A stretch of DNA of 33,710 bases, taken from contig PWYL01000058.1 of assembly GCA_003568315.1 (NCBI GenBank), positions 1-33,710 of the forward strand, read 5' to 3'. Made by a program: the position numbers and the translations under genes. The notes beneath the pieces are model-generated. The model saw only the letters and a list, made by a program, of their open reading frames with translations, had not been told where the DNA came from and made no database searches. This DNA is from Mollicutes bacterium (GTDB lineage: Bacteria; Bacillota_I; Bacilli_A; Izemoplasmatales; Izemoplasmataceae). Positions within the stretch are counted from its first letter, which is position 1; every line of letters begins with the position of its first letter. Shown here in pieces: positions 1 through 7,510 of the stretch.

Positions 1-885
1 GGTCTTTCCATCGCGAGTTTCGGTTTCATCTGGGCTTCGCTTGTCGGCATCGTCTATCTGAACATCCAGAAGAAGCGCGGCCGCATCACGAAGAAACCCT
101 CGCAAAAGGCGGGCCTCGTGAGTTCGCAGGAAATCGAGACCCCCGACGAGATTCCCGTCGCCGAAGCCATCGACAAGTTCACCGTGCAGATCGCTTTGGT
201 GCTTTTGGTCTATTTTTTCACCTACGTCTTCATGTATTCCATGAGCCGCTTTCTCGAGACGGGTGTCTTGGGTGATTTCGGCATGAACACCATCCGTCCC
301 TTGATCTGGGGCTTCAACTTCATCTTCGGCATGCTTTTCGCTTTGGGCGCGAAACAGCTCTTTTTGGGACTCCGTCGCGCCAACATCATGACCCGGCAAT
401 ACCCGAACAACTACATGTTGAACCGGATTACCGGGCTCGTCTTCGATTTCATGATTGTCGCCGCCATAAGCGCCATCCGCATCGAGGACCTCTCGGGACT
501 CTGGATTCCCTTCTTCATTCTCGTCATCGCCGCCGGAGCCGCGACCATCGCCTATGTCAACTTCATCTGCAAGCGCGTCTATCCGGGCTATCCCATGGCC
601 GCGACCATGGGCATGTTCGGAATGTTGACGGGGACGGCCTCCACGGGAGTCATATTGCTCAGGGAAGTGGACACCGAATTCCGCACTCCGGCCGCGACCG
701 ACCTTGTGACCGGATCCTCGACCGCCATCCTCTTCGGCTTCCCGGTGTTGCTTCTGGTGGGTATCGCACCGATTTCTTTGGCCATGACCTTTTTGACGCT
801 CGCCATCATCATCGTCCTCTATGCGCTCTTTTTGGGTCTCCTTATGAAATTCAACCCCCGAAGCGCCCCGGCGGAAAAGGGCTGA
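1..885 (+). CDS. gltS: Sodium/glutamate symporter (GltS-type), 5' end outside window
   Basis: This is an integral membrane carrier, probably for sodium-coupled glutamate uptake or a related anion. The reading frame is open from the first base of the window, so the gene begins upstream; the GTG at 118 is internal. The 294 visible residues hold about seven hydrophobic stretches separated by short charged loops (for example a KKRGR loop near residue 25 and a KRVYPGYP loop near 190). A conserved-looking segment, GMLTGTASTGVILLRE, lies near residue 210 and resembles the second glycine/threonine-rich re-entrant loop of GltS-like proteins. The family is usually 400 residues or more, so roughly a quarter to a third is missing. 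It lies 41 bp upstream of hemW with no terminator between, so co-transcription is likely. The GltS-superfamily assignment is from recall of the family pattern; the exact substrate is not visible. Confidence 0.72.
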   Translation, partial: GLSIASFGFIWASLVGIVYLNIQKKRGRITKKPSQKAGLVSSQEIETPDEIPVAEAIDKFTVQIALVLLVYFFTYVFMYSMSRFLETGVLGDFGMNTIRPLIWGFNFIFGMLFALGAKQLFLGLRRANIMTRQYPNNYMLNRITGLVFDFMIVAAISAIRIEDLSGLWIPFFILVIAAGAATIAYVNFICKRVYPGYPMAATMGMFGMLTGTASTGVILLREVDTEFRTPAATDLVTGSSTAILFGFPVLLLVGIAPISLAMTFLTLAIIIVLYALFLGLLMKFNPRSAPAEKG

Positions 886-926
886 ACCCCGTTTCCGCAT
901 GAACCGTTCGCGAAGGAAGTGAGACG

Positions 927-2030
927 ATGGATGCCGTCTATGTGCACATCCCCTTCTGCAAGAGTATTTGTCCCTATTGCGCCTTCGCTCGCGAGAAGGC
1001 GTCCGCAAAGACCATGCGCGAATATGTCGATTGTCTGCTCATAGAGGCCGAAAACCGCCTTCAGACCGACAAGCGGGTGCGGACCGCCTATATCGGCGGC
1101 GGCACCCCGAGCGCGCTTCCATTGGCCGAAATCGAAAGGCTTTTGCGGAAGCTCAAAGACCTGTTTGTAGACGAACTCGAAGAGTGGACATTCGAATGCA
1201 ACCCCGCGGATGTCGACACCGCTTTGGCGCGCACATTGAGAAAGGGCGGCGTCGACCGGGTGAGCCTCGGGGTGCAGTCTTTCTCCGAAGAATCTTTGGC
1301 GCTTCTGCAAAGACGCCACAAAGGGGAGGATGTCGAAAGGGCCGTGTCCCTTCTGCGAGAAGCGGGTATCGAAAACATCAGCGTCGATATGCTTTTCGCG
1401 ATACCGGGTCAAACAACGAATTCCCTTGTTGCCGACATCGAACACCTCCTCGCCTTGGATGTTTTGCACGTATCTTACTACAGCCTCATCATCGAAGAGG
1501 ACACCCGCTTCGAAAGATGGGTGGACGAAGGAAGGATCATCCCCGTGGATGGCGACACGGAAGCGGACATGTTCGAGACGATCATCCGCCGTCTCATCGC
1601 TGCGGGCTACGAACACTATGAAATCAGCAACTTCGCAAAACCGGGCCACTCCTCGCGCCACAACACCATCATCTGGCAGGACGAGGACTACCTCGGCCTC
1701 GGTGTTTCGGCACACGGCAAGCATTCCTTTCGCCGCGAGGAGAACATCCCTTCCGTCCGGGCATATATCGATTCCGTCAGAACAAAGGGACATGGCATCC
1801 GCCGAACGTACCCCTATGAAGCGGAAGAAGACACCCTTCTCATGGGCCTCCGTCTTTCTGAGGGAATCGATCGCGAAACCTACCGCCGCCGTTTCGGCAA
1901 AATGCCGGAAGAACTCTTCCCGAAGCTCGAGAAAGCCTTCGAAGCGGGGCTTCTCGAAAAGAGGAAGGGGAGGCTCCGGCTCACAGAAAAAGGCGTCATG
2001 CTCGCCAACGAGGTCTTCATTCTGATATGA
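927..2030 (+). CDS. hemW: Heme chaperone HemW (radical SAM, CPDH-like)
   Basis: This is a radical-SAM-family protein of the HemW group, which binds heme and is thought to deliver it to membrane acceptors. It is often misnamed coproporphyrinogen III oxidase. The 367-residue length fits HemW. The iron-sulfur motif is near the N terminus: HIPFCKSICPYC at residues 8-19, which is CX3CX2C, the spacing expected for the 4Fe-4S cluster. The SAM-binding GGGTPS motif follows at about residues 58-63, and GVQSF at about 116. The later HNTIIWQ...YLGLGVSAHG segment (about residues 247-267) is typical of HemW. The ATG at 927 has a GGAAGTGAG-type ribosome site just upstream. It sits between gltS and xerD in a tight same-strand run. 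No other heme gene is nearby, and the chaperone role is inferred from the family. Confidence 0.9.
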   Translation: MDAVYVHIPFCKSICPYCAFAREKASAKTMREYVDCLLIEAENRLQTDKRVRTAYIGGGTPSALPLAEIERLLRKLKDLFVDELEEWTFECNPADVDTALARTLRKGGVDRVSLGVQSFSEESLALLQRRHKGEDVERAVSLLREAGIENISVDMLFAIPGQTTNSLVADIEHLLALDVLHVSYYSLIIEEDTRFERWVDEGRIIPVDGDTEADMFETIIRRLIAAGYEHYEISNFAKPGHSSRHNTIIWQDEDYLGLGVSAHGKHSFRREENIPSVRAYIDSVRTKGHGIRRTYPYEAEEDTLLMGLRLSEGIDRETYRRRFGKMPEELFPKLEKAFEAGLLEKRKGRLRLTEKGVMLANEVFILI

Positions 2031-2043
2031 TGGGGGTGGTTTG

Positions 2044-2943
2044 ATGTTGGCACAACTCTTGAAAGAGTATGAATACGAACTGAAAGCGGCGCGGAATCTG
2101 AGCAAGAACTCCATCCGGGCCTATCTTTCCGATTTGCAAGGGTATGTGGACTATCTTGCCGAACGGGAGGTTCGCGATCCCGCCGCCATCACCAAGACGA
2201 TGGTCGACCGCTACCTCATGACCCTGCGGAAGAAGAAGGCCTCCGCGGCGACGGTATCCAGGAAACTCTCGGCTCTCAAAGGTTTCCACCAATACCTCGT
2301 CGACGAACGCGTCGTGGAAGAGAACATCATCTTGAAGGTCCACCGTCCGAAGATGAAAAAGCGGCTCCCCGACATTCTCACCATCGAGGAGCTGGAGGCC
2401 ATCCTCGAAGCCACAAAGGGGAAGACCCCGCTCGCGCAGAGAAACCTCGCGATGATCGAGCTCCTCTACGGCAGCGGACTCAGGATCAGCGAACTCATCG
2501 GTCTGCAGACCCGCGACCTCCACATCAACCAGGGTTTCGTCAATGTCACGGGGAAAGGCGACAAGGAACGCATCGTCCCGATCGGCAGTGCGGCGGCGAG
2601 CGCTTTGAAGCGCTATCTTGAAGACGGGAGGCTCCAACTTTCCAAGGCCCCCGTTCCCGATGTCTTCTTGAACCGTTTCGGCCGTCCCATCGGCCGGGTG
2701 GGCTTTTACAAGATCTTGCGCGACCTCACAATGAAAGCGGGGCTCGACAAGGACGTGAGTCCGCACACCTTGCGCCACAGTTTCGCCTCGCACATGCTCG
2801 AGGCGGGGGTGGACCTCCGTTATGTGCAGGAGATGCTCGGTCACGCCGACGTCTCGACCACCGAACTCTACACCCACATCAACAAAAAACAACTCATCGC
2901 GGTCTACGACAAGTATCATCCGCATGCGAAAAGGAGCGAATGA
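2044..2943 (+). CDS. xerD: Tyrosine recombinase XerD
   Basis: This is a site-specific tyrosine recombinase that resolves chromosome dimers at dif together with a XerC-type partner. At 299 residues it is close to the E. coli XerD length (298). The N-terminal SAM-like core-binding domain covers about residues 1-90 and the catalytic domain about 105-290. All catalytic residues are present: R147 in [10 protein letters not shown]171 in [12 protein letters not shown]241 and R244 in PHTLRHSF, H267 in MLGHADV and the nucleophile Y276 in ELYTHI. I chose the ATG at 2044, after a GGGGGTGG stretch; a TTG at 2041 is an alternative. Only one base separates its stop from the start of deoB. Adjacent xerD-deoB also occurs in Bacillus subtilis (ripX-drm), which supports a chromosomal housekeeping XerD rather than an integrase. 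No dif site was recognised in the window. Confidence 0.93.
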   Translation: MLAQLLKEYEYELKAARNLSKNSIRAYLSDLQGYVDYLAEREVRDPAAITKTMVDRYLMTLRKKKASAATVSRKLSALKGFHQYLVDERVVEENIILKVHRPKMKKRLPDILTIEELEAILEATKGKTPLAQRNLAMIELLYGSGLRISELIGLQTRDLHINQGFVNVTGKGDKERIVPIGSAAASALKRYLEDGRLQLSKAPVPDVFLNRFGRPIGRVGFYKILRDLTMKAGLDKDVSPHTLRHSFASHMLEAGVDLRYVQEMLGHADVSTTELYTHINKKQLIAVYDKYHPHAKRSE

Positions 2944-2944
2944 C

Positions 2945-4120
2945 ATGTTTGAAAGAATCTTTCTCATCATCGCCGACAGCGTCGGCATCGGGGCTATGGA
3001 AGACGCCCACGAATACGGCGACGAAGGGGCGAACACCCTGAAGAACATCGCCGAGAGCCAAAACGGGATCCACCTTCCCCACATGGAAAAACTCGGTCTC
3101 GGCCATCTCGCCGACATTCAAGGTGTAGCACCCGTCGCTTCCCCCGCGGGCCGCCACACCCGGATGAAAGAACTTTCCGTCGGCAAGGACACGATGACAG
3201 GTCACTGGGAACTCATGGGACTCAAGGTGACAAAGCCCTTCCGGACCTTCACCGATCGTGGATTCCCCGCCGAACTGATAGAAGCCCTCGAAGCGAGGAC
3301 CGGCCGCAACATCACAGGCAACAAGGCCGCAAGCGGCACCGAGATCCTCGACGAACTCGGCGAGCACCAGCTCGCCACGGGGGATCTCATCGTCTATACT
3401 TCCGCCGACAGCGTTCTGCAGATCGCCGCGCACGAGGAGAAGGTGGGCCTCGAGGCCCTGTATGAAGCGTGCGAGATCGCCCGTGAACTCACCATGGACG
3501 AACGCTTCAAGGTCGGCCGCATCATCGCCCGCCCCTTTGTGGGCGAAGGGAAGGGGCGTTTCCGTCGCACGGCTGCTCGGCGTGATTACGCTTTGAAGCC
3601 TTATGCCCCGACGGTTTTGAACTATCTGGAGGATGCGGGGTTCACTGTCGCCGGCTTCGGCAAGATCGAGGACATCTATGCGGGCGAAGGCATCACAGAA
3701 AGCATAAAACAAAAAGACAACAACGAAGGCATGGAAAATCTCACCGCCTACGCGGACAAGGATTTCCGGGGCCTGGCCTACCTCAATCTCGTCGATTTCG
3801 ACGCCAAATACGGTCATCGTCGCGATCCCGCCGGCTACAAGGAGGCCTTGGAGGCTTTCGATGCGAAACTTCCGCCCCTGATGGAGAAACTCGGGGAAAA
3901 AGACCTCCTCGTCATCACCGCCGACCACGGGAACGACCCCACCCATGCGGGGACCGACCACACCAGGGAATATGTGCCTTTGCTCATGTATTCTCCCTCG
4001 CTTTCGGGCGGCGCTTTGGCAGAACGCGAGACCTTCGCCGATGTCGGCGCCACCATCGCCGACAATTTCGGTGTGAAGCTGCCCCCTCACGGGAAGAGTA
4101 TCCTCGACGAATTCGACTGA
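2945..4120 (+). CDS. deoB: Phosphopentomutase DeoB
   Basis: Converts (deoxy)ribose 1-phosphate to (deoxy)ribose 5-phosphate in nucleoside catabolism, linking nucleoside phosphorylase to DeoC. The 391-residue length matches the family (about 390). It belongs to the alkaline phosphatase superfamily, with two manganese ions. Expected residues are visible: D11 in IIADSVGIG, the phosphorylated threonine T85 in [10 protein letters not shown]286 and H291 in [13 protein letters not shown]327-H328 in TADHGNDPT, and H339 in TDHTRE. The middle cap domain holds TRTxxRxDYALKP-like sequence at about residues 208-219. The ATG at 2945 is one base after the xerD stop, with AAGGAG about 10 bases upstream inside the end of xerD, so the two genes are co-transcribed. 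Its pathway partners deoC and deoD lie about 24 kb away in this window, in another operon. Confidence 0.95.
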   Translation: MFERIFLIIADSVGIGAMEDAHEYGDEGANTLKNIAESQNGIHLPHMEKLGLGHLADIQGVAPVASPAGRHTRMKELSVGKDTMTGHWELMGLKVTKPFRTFTDRGFPAELIEALEARTGRNITGNKAASGTEILDELGEHQLATGDLIVYTSADSVLQIAAHEEKVGLEALYEACEIARELTMDERFKVGRIIARPFVGEGKGRFRRTAARRDYALKPYAPTVLNYLEDAGFTVAGFGKIEDIYAGEGITESIKQKDNNEGMENLTAYADKDFRGLAYLNLVDFDAKYGHRRDPAGYKEALEAFDAKLPPLMEKLGEKDLLVITADHGNDPTHAGTDHTREYVPLLMYSPSLSGGALAERETFADVGATIADNFGVKLPPHGKSILDEFD

Positions 4121-4252
4121 GCTTCATAGCGGGGCTTTGTCCTCGCTTCATGACACGTTTGCCGCTTTTTGAGAGGCCATTCGGAAGGGAAGGCCATGGC
4201 GGCGAATGTCACCCGTGTTTCCCACGATCCGGAATGAAGGAGGTCGGAATGC

Positions 4253-4441
4253 ATGCCGATCAGCAACCCCGACAGGCACAAGAATGCCTACACACACAAA
4301 CTCACCGAAAAAGACCGGGGCGAAAGAAGGACGAATCACGGGGTCAAAAGCACCTCATGGGTTCATGCGGCGCTGGCCGTTCTCGCGGTGGCGGCCCTGA
4401 TAGGGCTCATCTTCTTGCTCGGGCATCTTATCGGCGGTTGA
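4253..4441 (+). CDS. Small single-helix membrane protein, function unknown
   Basis: I do not recognise this 62-residue protein. The first 33 residues are highly charged and polar (KNAYTHKLTEKDRGERR). The last 27 form one strong hydrophobic helix starting at WVHAALAVLAVAALIG and ending LLGHLIGG. This suggests a small tail-anchored membrane protein with its N terminus in the cytoplasm. The start is supported by a GGAGG at 4239-4243, nine bases before the ATG. Other frames across this stretch give no hydrophobic helix. It lies 132 bp after deoB and before the terminator at 4529, so it could be the last gene of the gltS-hemW-xerD-deoB run. Short length and lack of a known family make it only moderately certain. 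Confidence 0.5.
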   Translation: MPISNPDRHKNAYTHKLTEKDRGERRTNHGVKSTSWVHAALAVLAVAALIGLIFLLGHLIGG

Positions 4442-4528
4442 GGAAAAGAACACCACCTTCCCAAAAAGGCCGCCTTCGGCACCTTCCTTTCCGGTAGGGA
4501 TAGAAAGAGGTGTCTTTGTCAATGGAAA

Positions 4529-4569
4529 AACCGCCCCTTCACCAATCTCGGTGAAGGGGCGGTTCTTTT
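4529..4569. terminator. Strong two-way intrinsic terminator
   Basis: A perfect 15-bp inverted repeat, AACCGCCCCTTCACC at 4529-4543 and its complement at 4550-4564, encloses a 6-base loop. On the + strand it is followed by CTTTTT. On the - strand it is followed by TTTTTCC, so it can stop transcription from both sides. It lies between the + strand operon ending at 4441 and the - strand coiled-coil gene whose stop is at 4588. Confidence 0.93.
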
Positions 4570-4587
4570 TGCAAAGAAGCGGAAACA

Positions 4588-7479
4588 TCAGGACTTGTAG
4601 CGGGCTTTGAGGTCTTTCAACGCTTTCCTTTTCTCTCTTTCGATGTTCCGTTTCGCCTTTTTCTCTTTGATGTGCTGTGACGAAGCGACCCGCTTCACGA
4701 ATTCGGTATAGCCCTTCAAAGCGGGACGGATGTGGCTGTCGAGTTCGGCCTGCATGTTCTTCAAGCGTTTCTTCCGCTCCTCGAGAGCCTCTTCGAGTTC
4801 GGCAAGTTGGCGTTTGCGGATATCCCTCTGTGTTTTTTGCAAGTCGGCGATATGGTTTTTCAAGTGTTTCTCGAGCGTTTCCTTGCCGGTATCGAGACCG
4901 TCCTTGTCGAGCTCTCCGCGGAGACTTTCCGTTTTCTTCACGAACGCGTCGCGTTCCTCATGGATTTCGGCCATAATCTTCTCATAACGGGATTTCTCTT
5001 CGGTCAGCGCTTGTTCCCGTTGTGCTTCGATACGGGCCGTCTCTTCCTCGATCTCGACGCGCTCGGGCTTCTCGCCTTCTTCCTTCTGCAGACGCTCGAG
5101 GGTGGCTTGCAGTTCCTCGATACGCTGCCGGGGGCCGGCGATTTTTTCCTCGTAGGTCTCTTTTGCTTCTTTCAGAGCCTCTTCATGTCGCATCTTGGCG
5201 GTCTTACCGGCCTCTTTCTCGATATAGGGGGCGAGGGAGTGTTCGGCGGTGTCCTTCTTTTTGAACTGCTCGAGTTTCTCCCTGTTGGTCTCCAACATGG
5301 TCTCAAAGGTCTCTTTTGTGCGGTCGCGGAGTTTCTTCGCGTCCTCACGGGCCTTGTCCGCCCGTTCTTGCGCGGCTTCGAGCTGCCTTTTGTAGCGTTG
5401 GACGTAGGGGTCGTTCTCCTCTTTCGCGCGAATGCCGGCGATTTTTTCGCCGTATTCGGCCTTGATGATTTCTTCGCGCTCTTTCAGTCGCCGTCTGTCT
5501 TTCTCGTCGGTGAAGAGAGCCAGGCGGTAGGAGATGTCTTCGAGTTTGTCGTCGCGTTCTTCCTCGAGCTCGCGGATGTCGGAGAGATATTTCTGCCGGT
5601 GGGTGGCCAGCTTCTCCTCGGCATATTCGAGTTCTTTCTGGAAAGCCTTGTCGATGTTCTCGAGCCGGAGGTGGTATTCGTTTTCGGCGAAGTCGATCTG
5701 TTGTTCGGCGAAATGGATCTGGCTCTCGATGGTGGTTCCGACCATCGCCTCGTTGACATTCTGGCCGATGTTCAGACGTTCCGTCTGCGCCTTGGTGAGG
5801 TTCATCTCACTGTCATAGAGGGAATCGATCTTCAAGAGCTGGAGTTCATGCTCCTTGTCGGCGAGGTCGATGAGCGCCTTCTGGTAGATGAGTTCGCTTT
5901 TCGCCTGCTCTTCGGCGTTCAGTCTCTCGATCGTGGAGGTCTTCTTGATGTCGGTGAGGGATTTGTCGATGTTGTCGAGTTTTTGGCGGTGTTGGACCCG
6001 GAGGGCATGCTCGCGGATGGTGTGTTCGATGCGGGCGGCCGTCTCGCGCTGGGAGAAGTGTCGGAGACGGAGCTTTTCGGCAAGGTCGAACTGGGCCCTT
6101 TTGAAACTCTTCCGGAGCGGTTTCAGTTTCTCGAGGAGAGCGATTTCCTCTTTGAGGTAGGCCTCGTGCTTGTCGGCGAGGAGGTCGTGGAAGGCCGCGA
6201 TGAAATCCACCACGCCGCGGATGAACTGTTCGAAGGCGTGGAAACGCTTCTCCATCGTTTTCACGAATTCGGCGTTGAACGCGAGGTCGTGCCGCAAGGC
6301 CTTCTCGTCTTCCTGCAGTTTGAAGATTTCTTGCGACTCGGAGAAACGGATATCTTCCCTGGTTTTCTCGAAACGGAGGTCGTGGAGCTTCTCGAGATAG
6401 GCCTTCTCGGCTTGGAAACGTTCCTTCTCGATTGTTTTGAATTCGGGTCCGAGGCGTTTTTGGGTCCGTTCTTCGATTTTTTTCTCCCGGAAAGAGGAAG
6501 CGGCCCGCTCTTTCTTCGCGTAATCCGCCCAGAGTTCCTTGAGTTCTTCTTTGGCGCCCTTTTTCTCCGCGGCGACGATTTTCAATTTGAGTTCCTTCAG
6601 TTGTTGCTCGACCACCTTTTTTTGGCCCTTCTCTGCTGAAAGGTGTTTCTCGTGCCGCTTCTGCAAGTCATCAAGGATGGTCTGTTCCAAATTCTCCCGC
6701 CGCTCGTCGAAGGCTTCCATGGCATTCTTCAGCTCGTTCTTGAGGCGTTTTTCCTCTTCGGCGAGTTCGGCCTTGCGCTCTTCGTGCGTACGCTTGACGC
6801 GTTCATCGAGCGTCTCTTCATCGTCTTCGGTCCTGAGCATATGCAAACGTTCCGAGACGAGTTCTTCCAAAGCGGGGAGAAAATCGTCGAACGCCTCGGC
6901 CAAGGCTTTCGATTGGTTGTCAAAAAGTTCGAGGATATGTTCGGTCCGTGATTTTTCGAGATAGTGCCGGCAGAAATAGGTTTCGCTCTTTTTGAAGACC
7001 TCCTCGATGAACTCGAGCGAGGCGCTCCGGAAGGATTGCAGGAAGACATCGCCGTCCGGGCTCTCTTCGGCTTTTTCGGAAAGGACGGAAAGAAGCCTTT
7101 CTTTCAGGGCTTCGCCGGTTTCTTCCCTGTTTCTTGAGAGGAAGGTCTCGGTGAAACGGGCGCGCATGTCGGAAAGGGCCCGGAAGATCCGGTCCTTGGA
7201 ATCGAGAAGATAGGTGAGTTGCGCGATGGTGGTCTCTTGGTCCTTTTGGTTGATTTCCTCCTTGAGACGGTCGATCTCCGCATTCAAAATGCGGAGTTTC
7301 TCGTCGGTCTCCTCGAGGCGTTTTTTGTGGGACTCCTTGACCTTGCGGTTGGCCTCGACGACTTCCTGGATGAGATTCTGCAAAAGTCTCGATTCCTTTT
7401 GCAGATTCGCATCGACCAAGGAAGTCAGGTTCTTCTTGGACGCGGATTCGTTTGTGAGGTCGTATTTCTTCTTCGCCAT
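4588..7479 (-). CDS. Giant coiled-coil protein, 963 residues, unknown family
   Basis: I do not recognise a family. Apart from a short polar N terminus (MAKKKYDLTNESASKKN), the protein is almost wholly alpha-helical heptad sequence rich in E, K, R, L, A and Q. It has about nine prolines, one Trp (ELWADY) and one Cys (YFCRHY). There is no signal peptide and no clear transmembrane helix, so it is probably cytoplasmic. Less charged, aromatic-rich helices interrupt the coil near residues 145-180 (FLQSFRSASLEFIEEVF) and 405-435 (FEQFIRGVVDFIAAFHDLL), and may be packing or hinge modules. The sequence ends very basic (KKAKRNIEREKRKALKDLK). The ATG at 7479 follows AGGGAG by about nine bases; the open frame continues upstream to 7767 only through the neighbouring gene. 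It is second in a two-gene operon, 31 bp after the other giant coil. A structural or cytoskeletal role is inference; SMC/Rad50-like ATPase motifs are absent. Confidence 0.85.
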   Translation of the reverse strand: MAKKKYDLTNESASKKNLTSLVDANLQKESRLLQNLIQEVVEANRKVKESHKKRLEETDEKLRILNAEIDRLKEEINQKDQETTIAQLTYLLDSKDRIFRALSDMRARFTETFLSRNREETGEALKERLLSVLSEKAEESPDGDVFLQSFRSASLEFIEEVFKKSETYFCRHYLEKSRTEHILELFDNQSKALAEAFDDFLPALEELVSERLHMLRTEDDEETLDERVKRTHEERKAELAEEEKRLKNELKNAMEAFDERRENLEQTILDDLQKRHEKHLSAEKGQKKVVEQQLKELKLKIVAAEKKGAKEELKELWADYAKKERAASSFREKKIEERTQKRLGPEFKTIEKERFQAEKAYLEKLHDLRFEKTREDIRFSESQEIFKLQEDEKALRHDLAFNAEFVKTMEKRFHAFEQFIRGVVDFIAAFHDLLADKHEAYLKEEIALLEKLKPLRKSFKRAQFDLAEKLRLRHFSQRETAARIEHTIREHALRVQHRQKLDNIDKSLTDIKKTSTIERLNAEEQAKSELIYQKALIDLADKEHELQLLKIDSLYDSEMNLTKAQTERLNIGQNVNEAMVGTTIESQIHFAEQQIDFAENEYHLRLENIDKAFQKELEYAEEKLATHRQKYLSDIRELEEERDDKLEDISYRLALFTDEKDRRRLKEREEIIKAEYGEKIAGIRAKEENDPYVQRYKRQLEAAQERADKAREDAKKLRDRTKETFETMLETNREKLEQFKKKDTAEHSLAPYIEKEAGKTAKMRHEEALKEAKETYEEKIAGPRQRIEELQATLERLQKEEGEKPERVEIEEETARIEAQREQALTEEKSRYEKIMAEIHEERDAFVKKTESLRGELDKDGLDTGKETLEKHLKNHIADLQKTQRDIRKRQLAELEEALEERKKRLKNMQAELDSHIRPALKGYTEFVKRVASSQHIKEKKAKRNIEREKRKALKDLKARYKS

Positions 7480-7510
7480 GAGAGGTGACTCCCTTCGTCC
7501 TCGTCGTGGG

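Noticed and set aside
118-120. GTG as the start of the first gene
   Set aside because: The frame is open from base 1 with hydrophobic, GltS-like sequence before it, and no ribosome site precedes the GTG.
819-2114. A 431-codon - strand open frame opposite hemW
   Set aside because: hemW has all its motifs, a ribosome site and correct length on the + strand; the antisense product shows no recognisable pattern.
4123-4149. Hairpin AGCGGGG/CCTCGCT after deoB as a terminator
   Set aside because: The stem is short with a G-U pair and no T-run follows, so termination here is not supported.
4732-6639. A long open frame of 635 codons on the + strand inside the 963-residue coiled-coil gene
   Set aside because: It is the antisense of a GAG/AAG/CTC-rich heptad gene, which rarely gives stops on the opposite strand. 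Its product is an odd phenylalanine/leucine-rich string with no ribosome site or family pattern.
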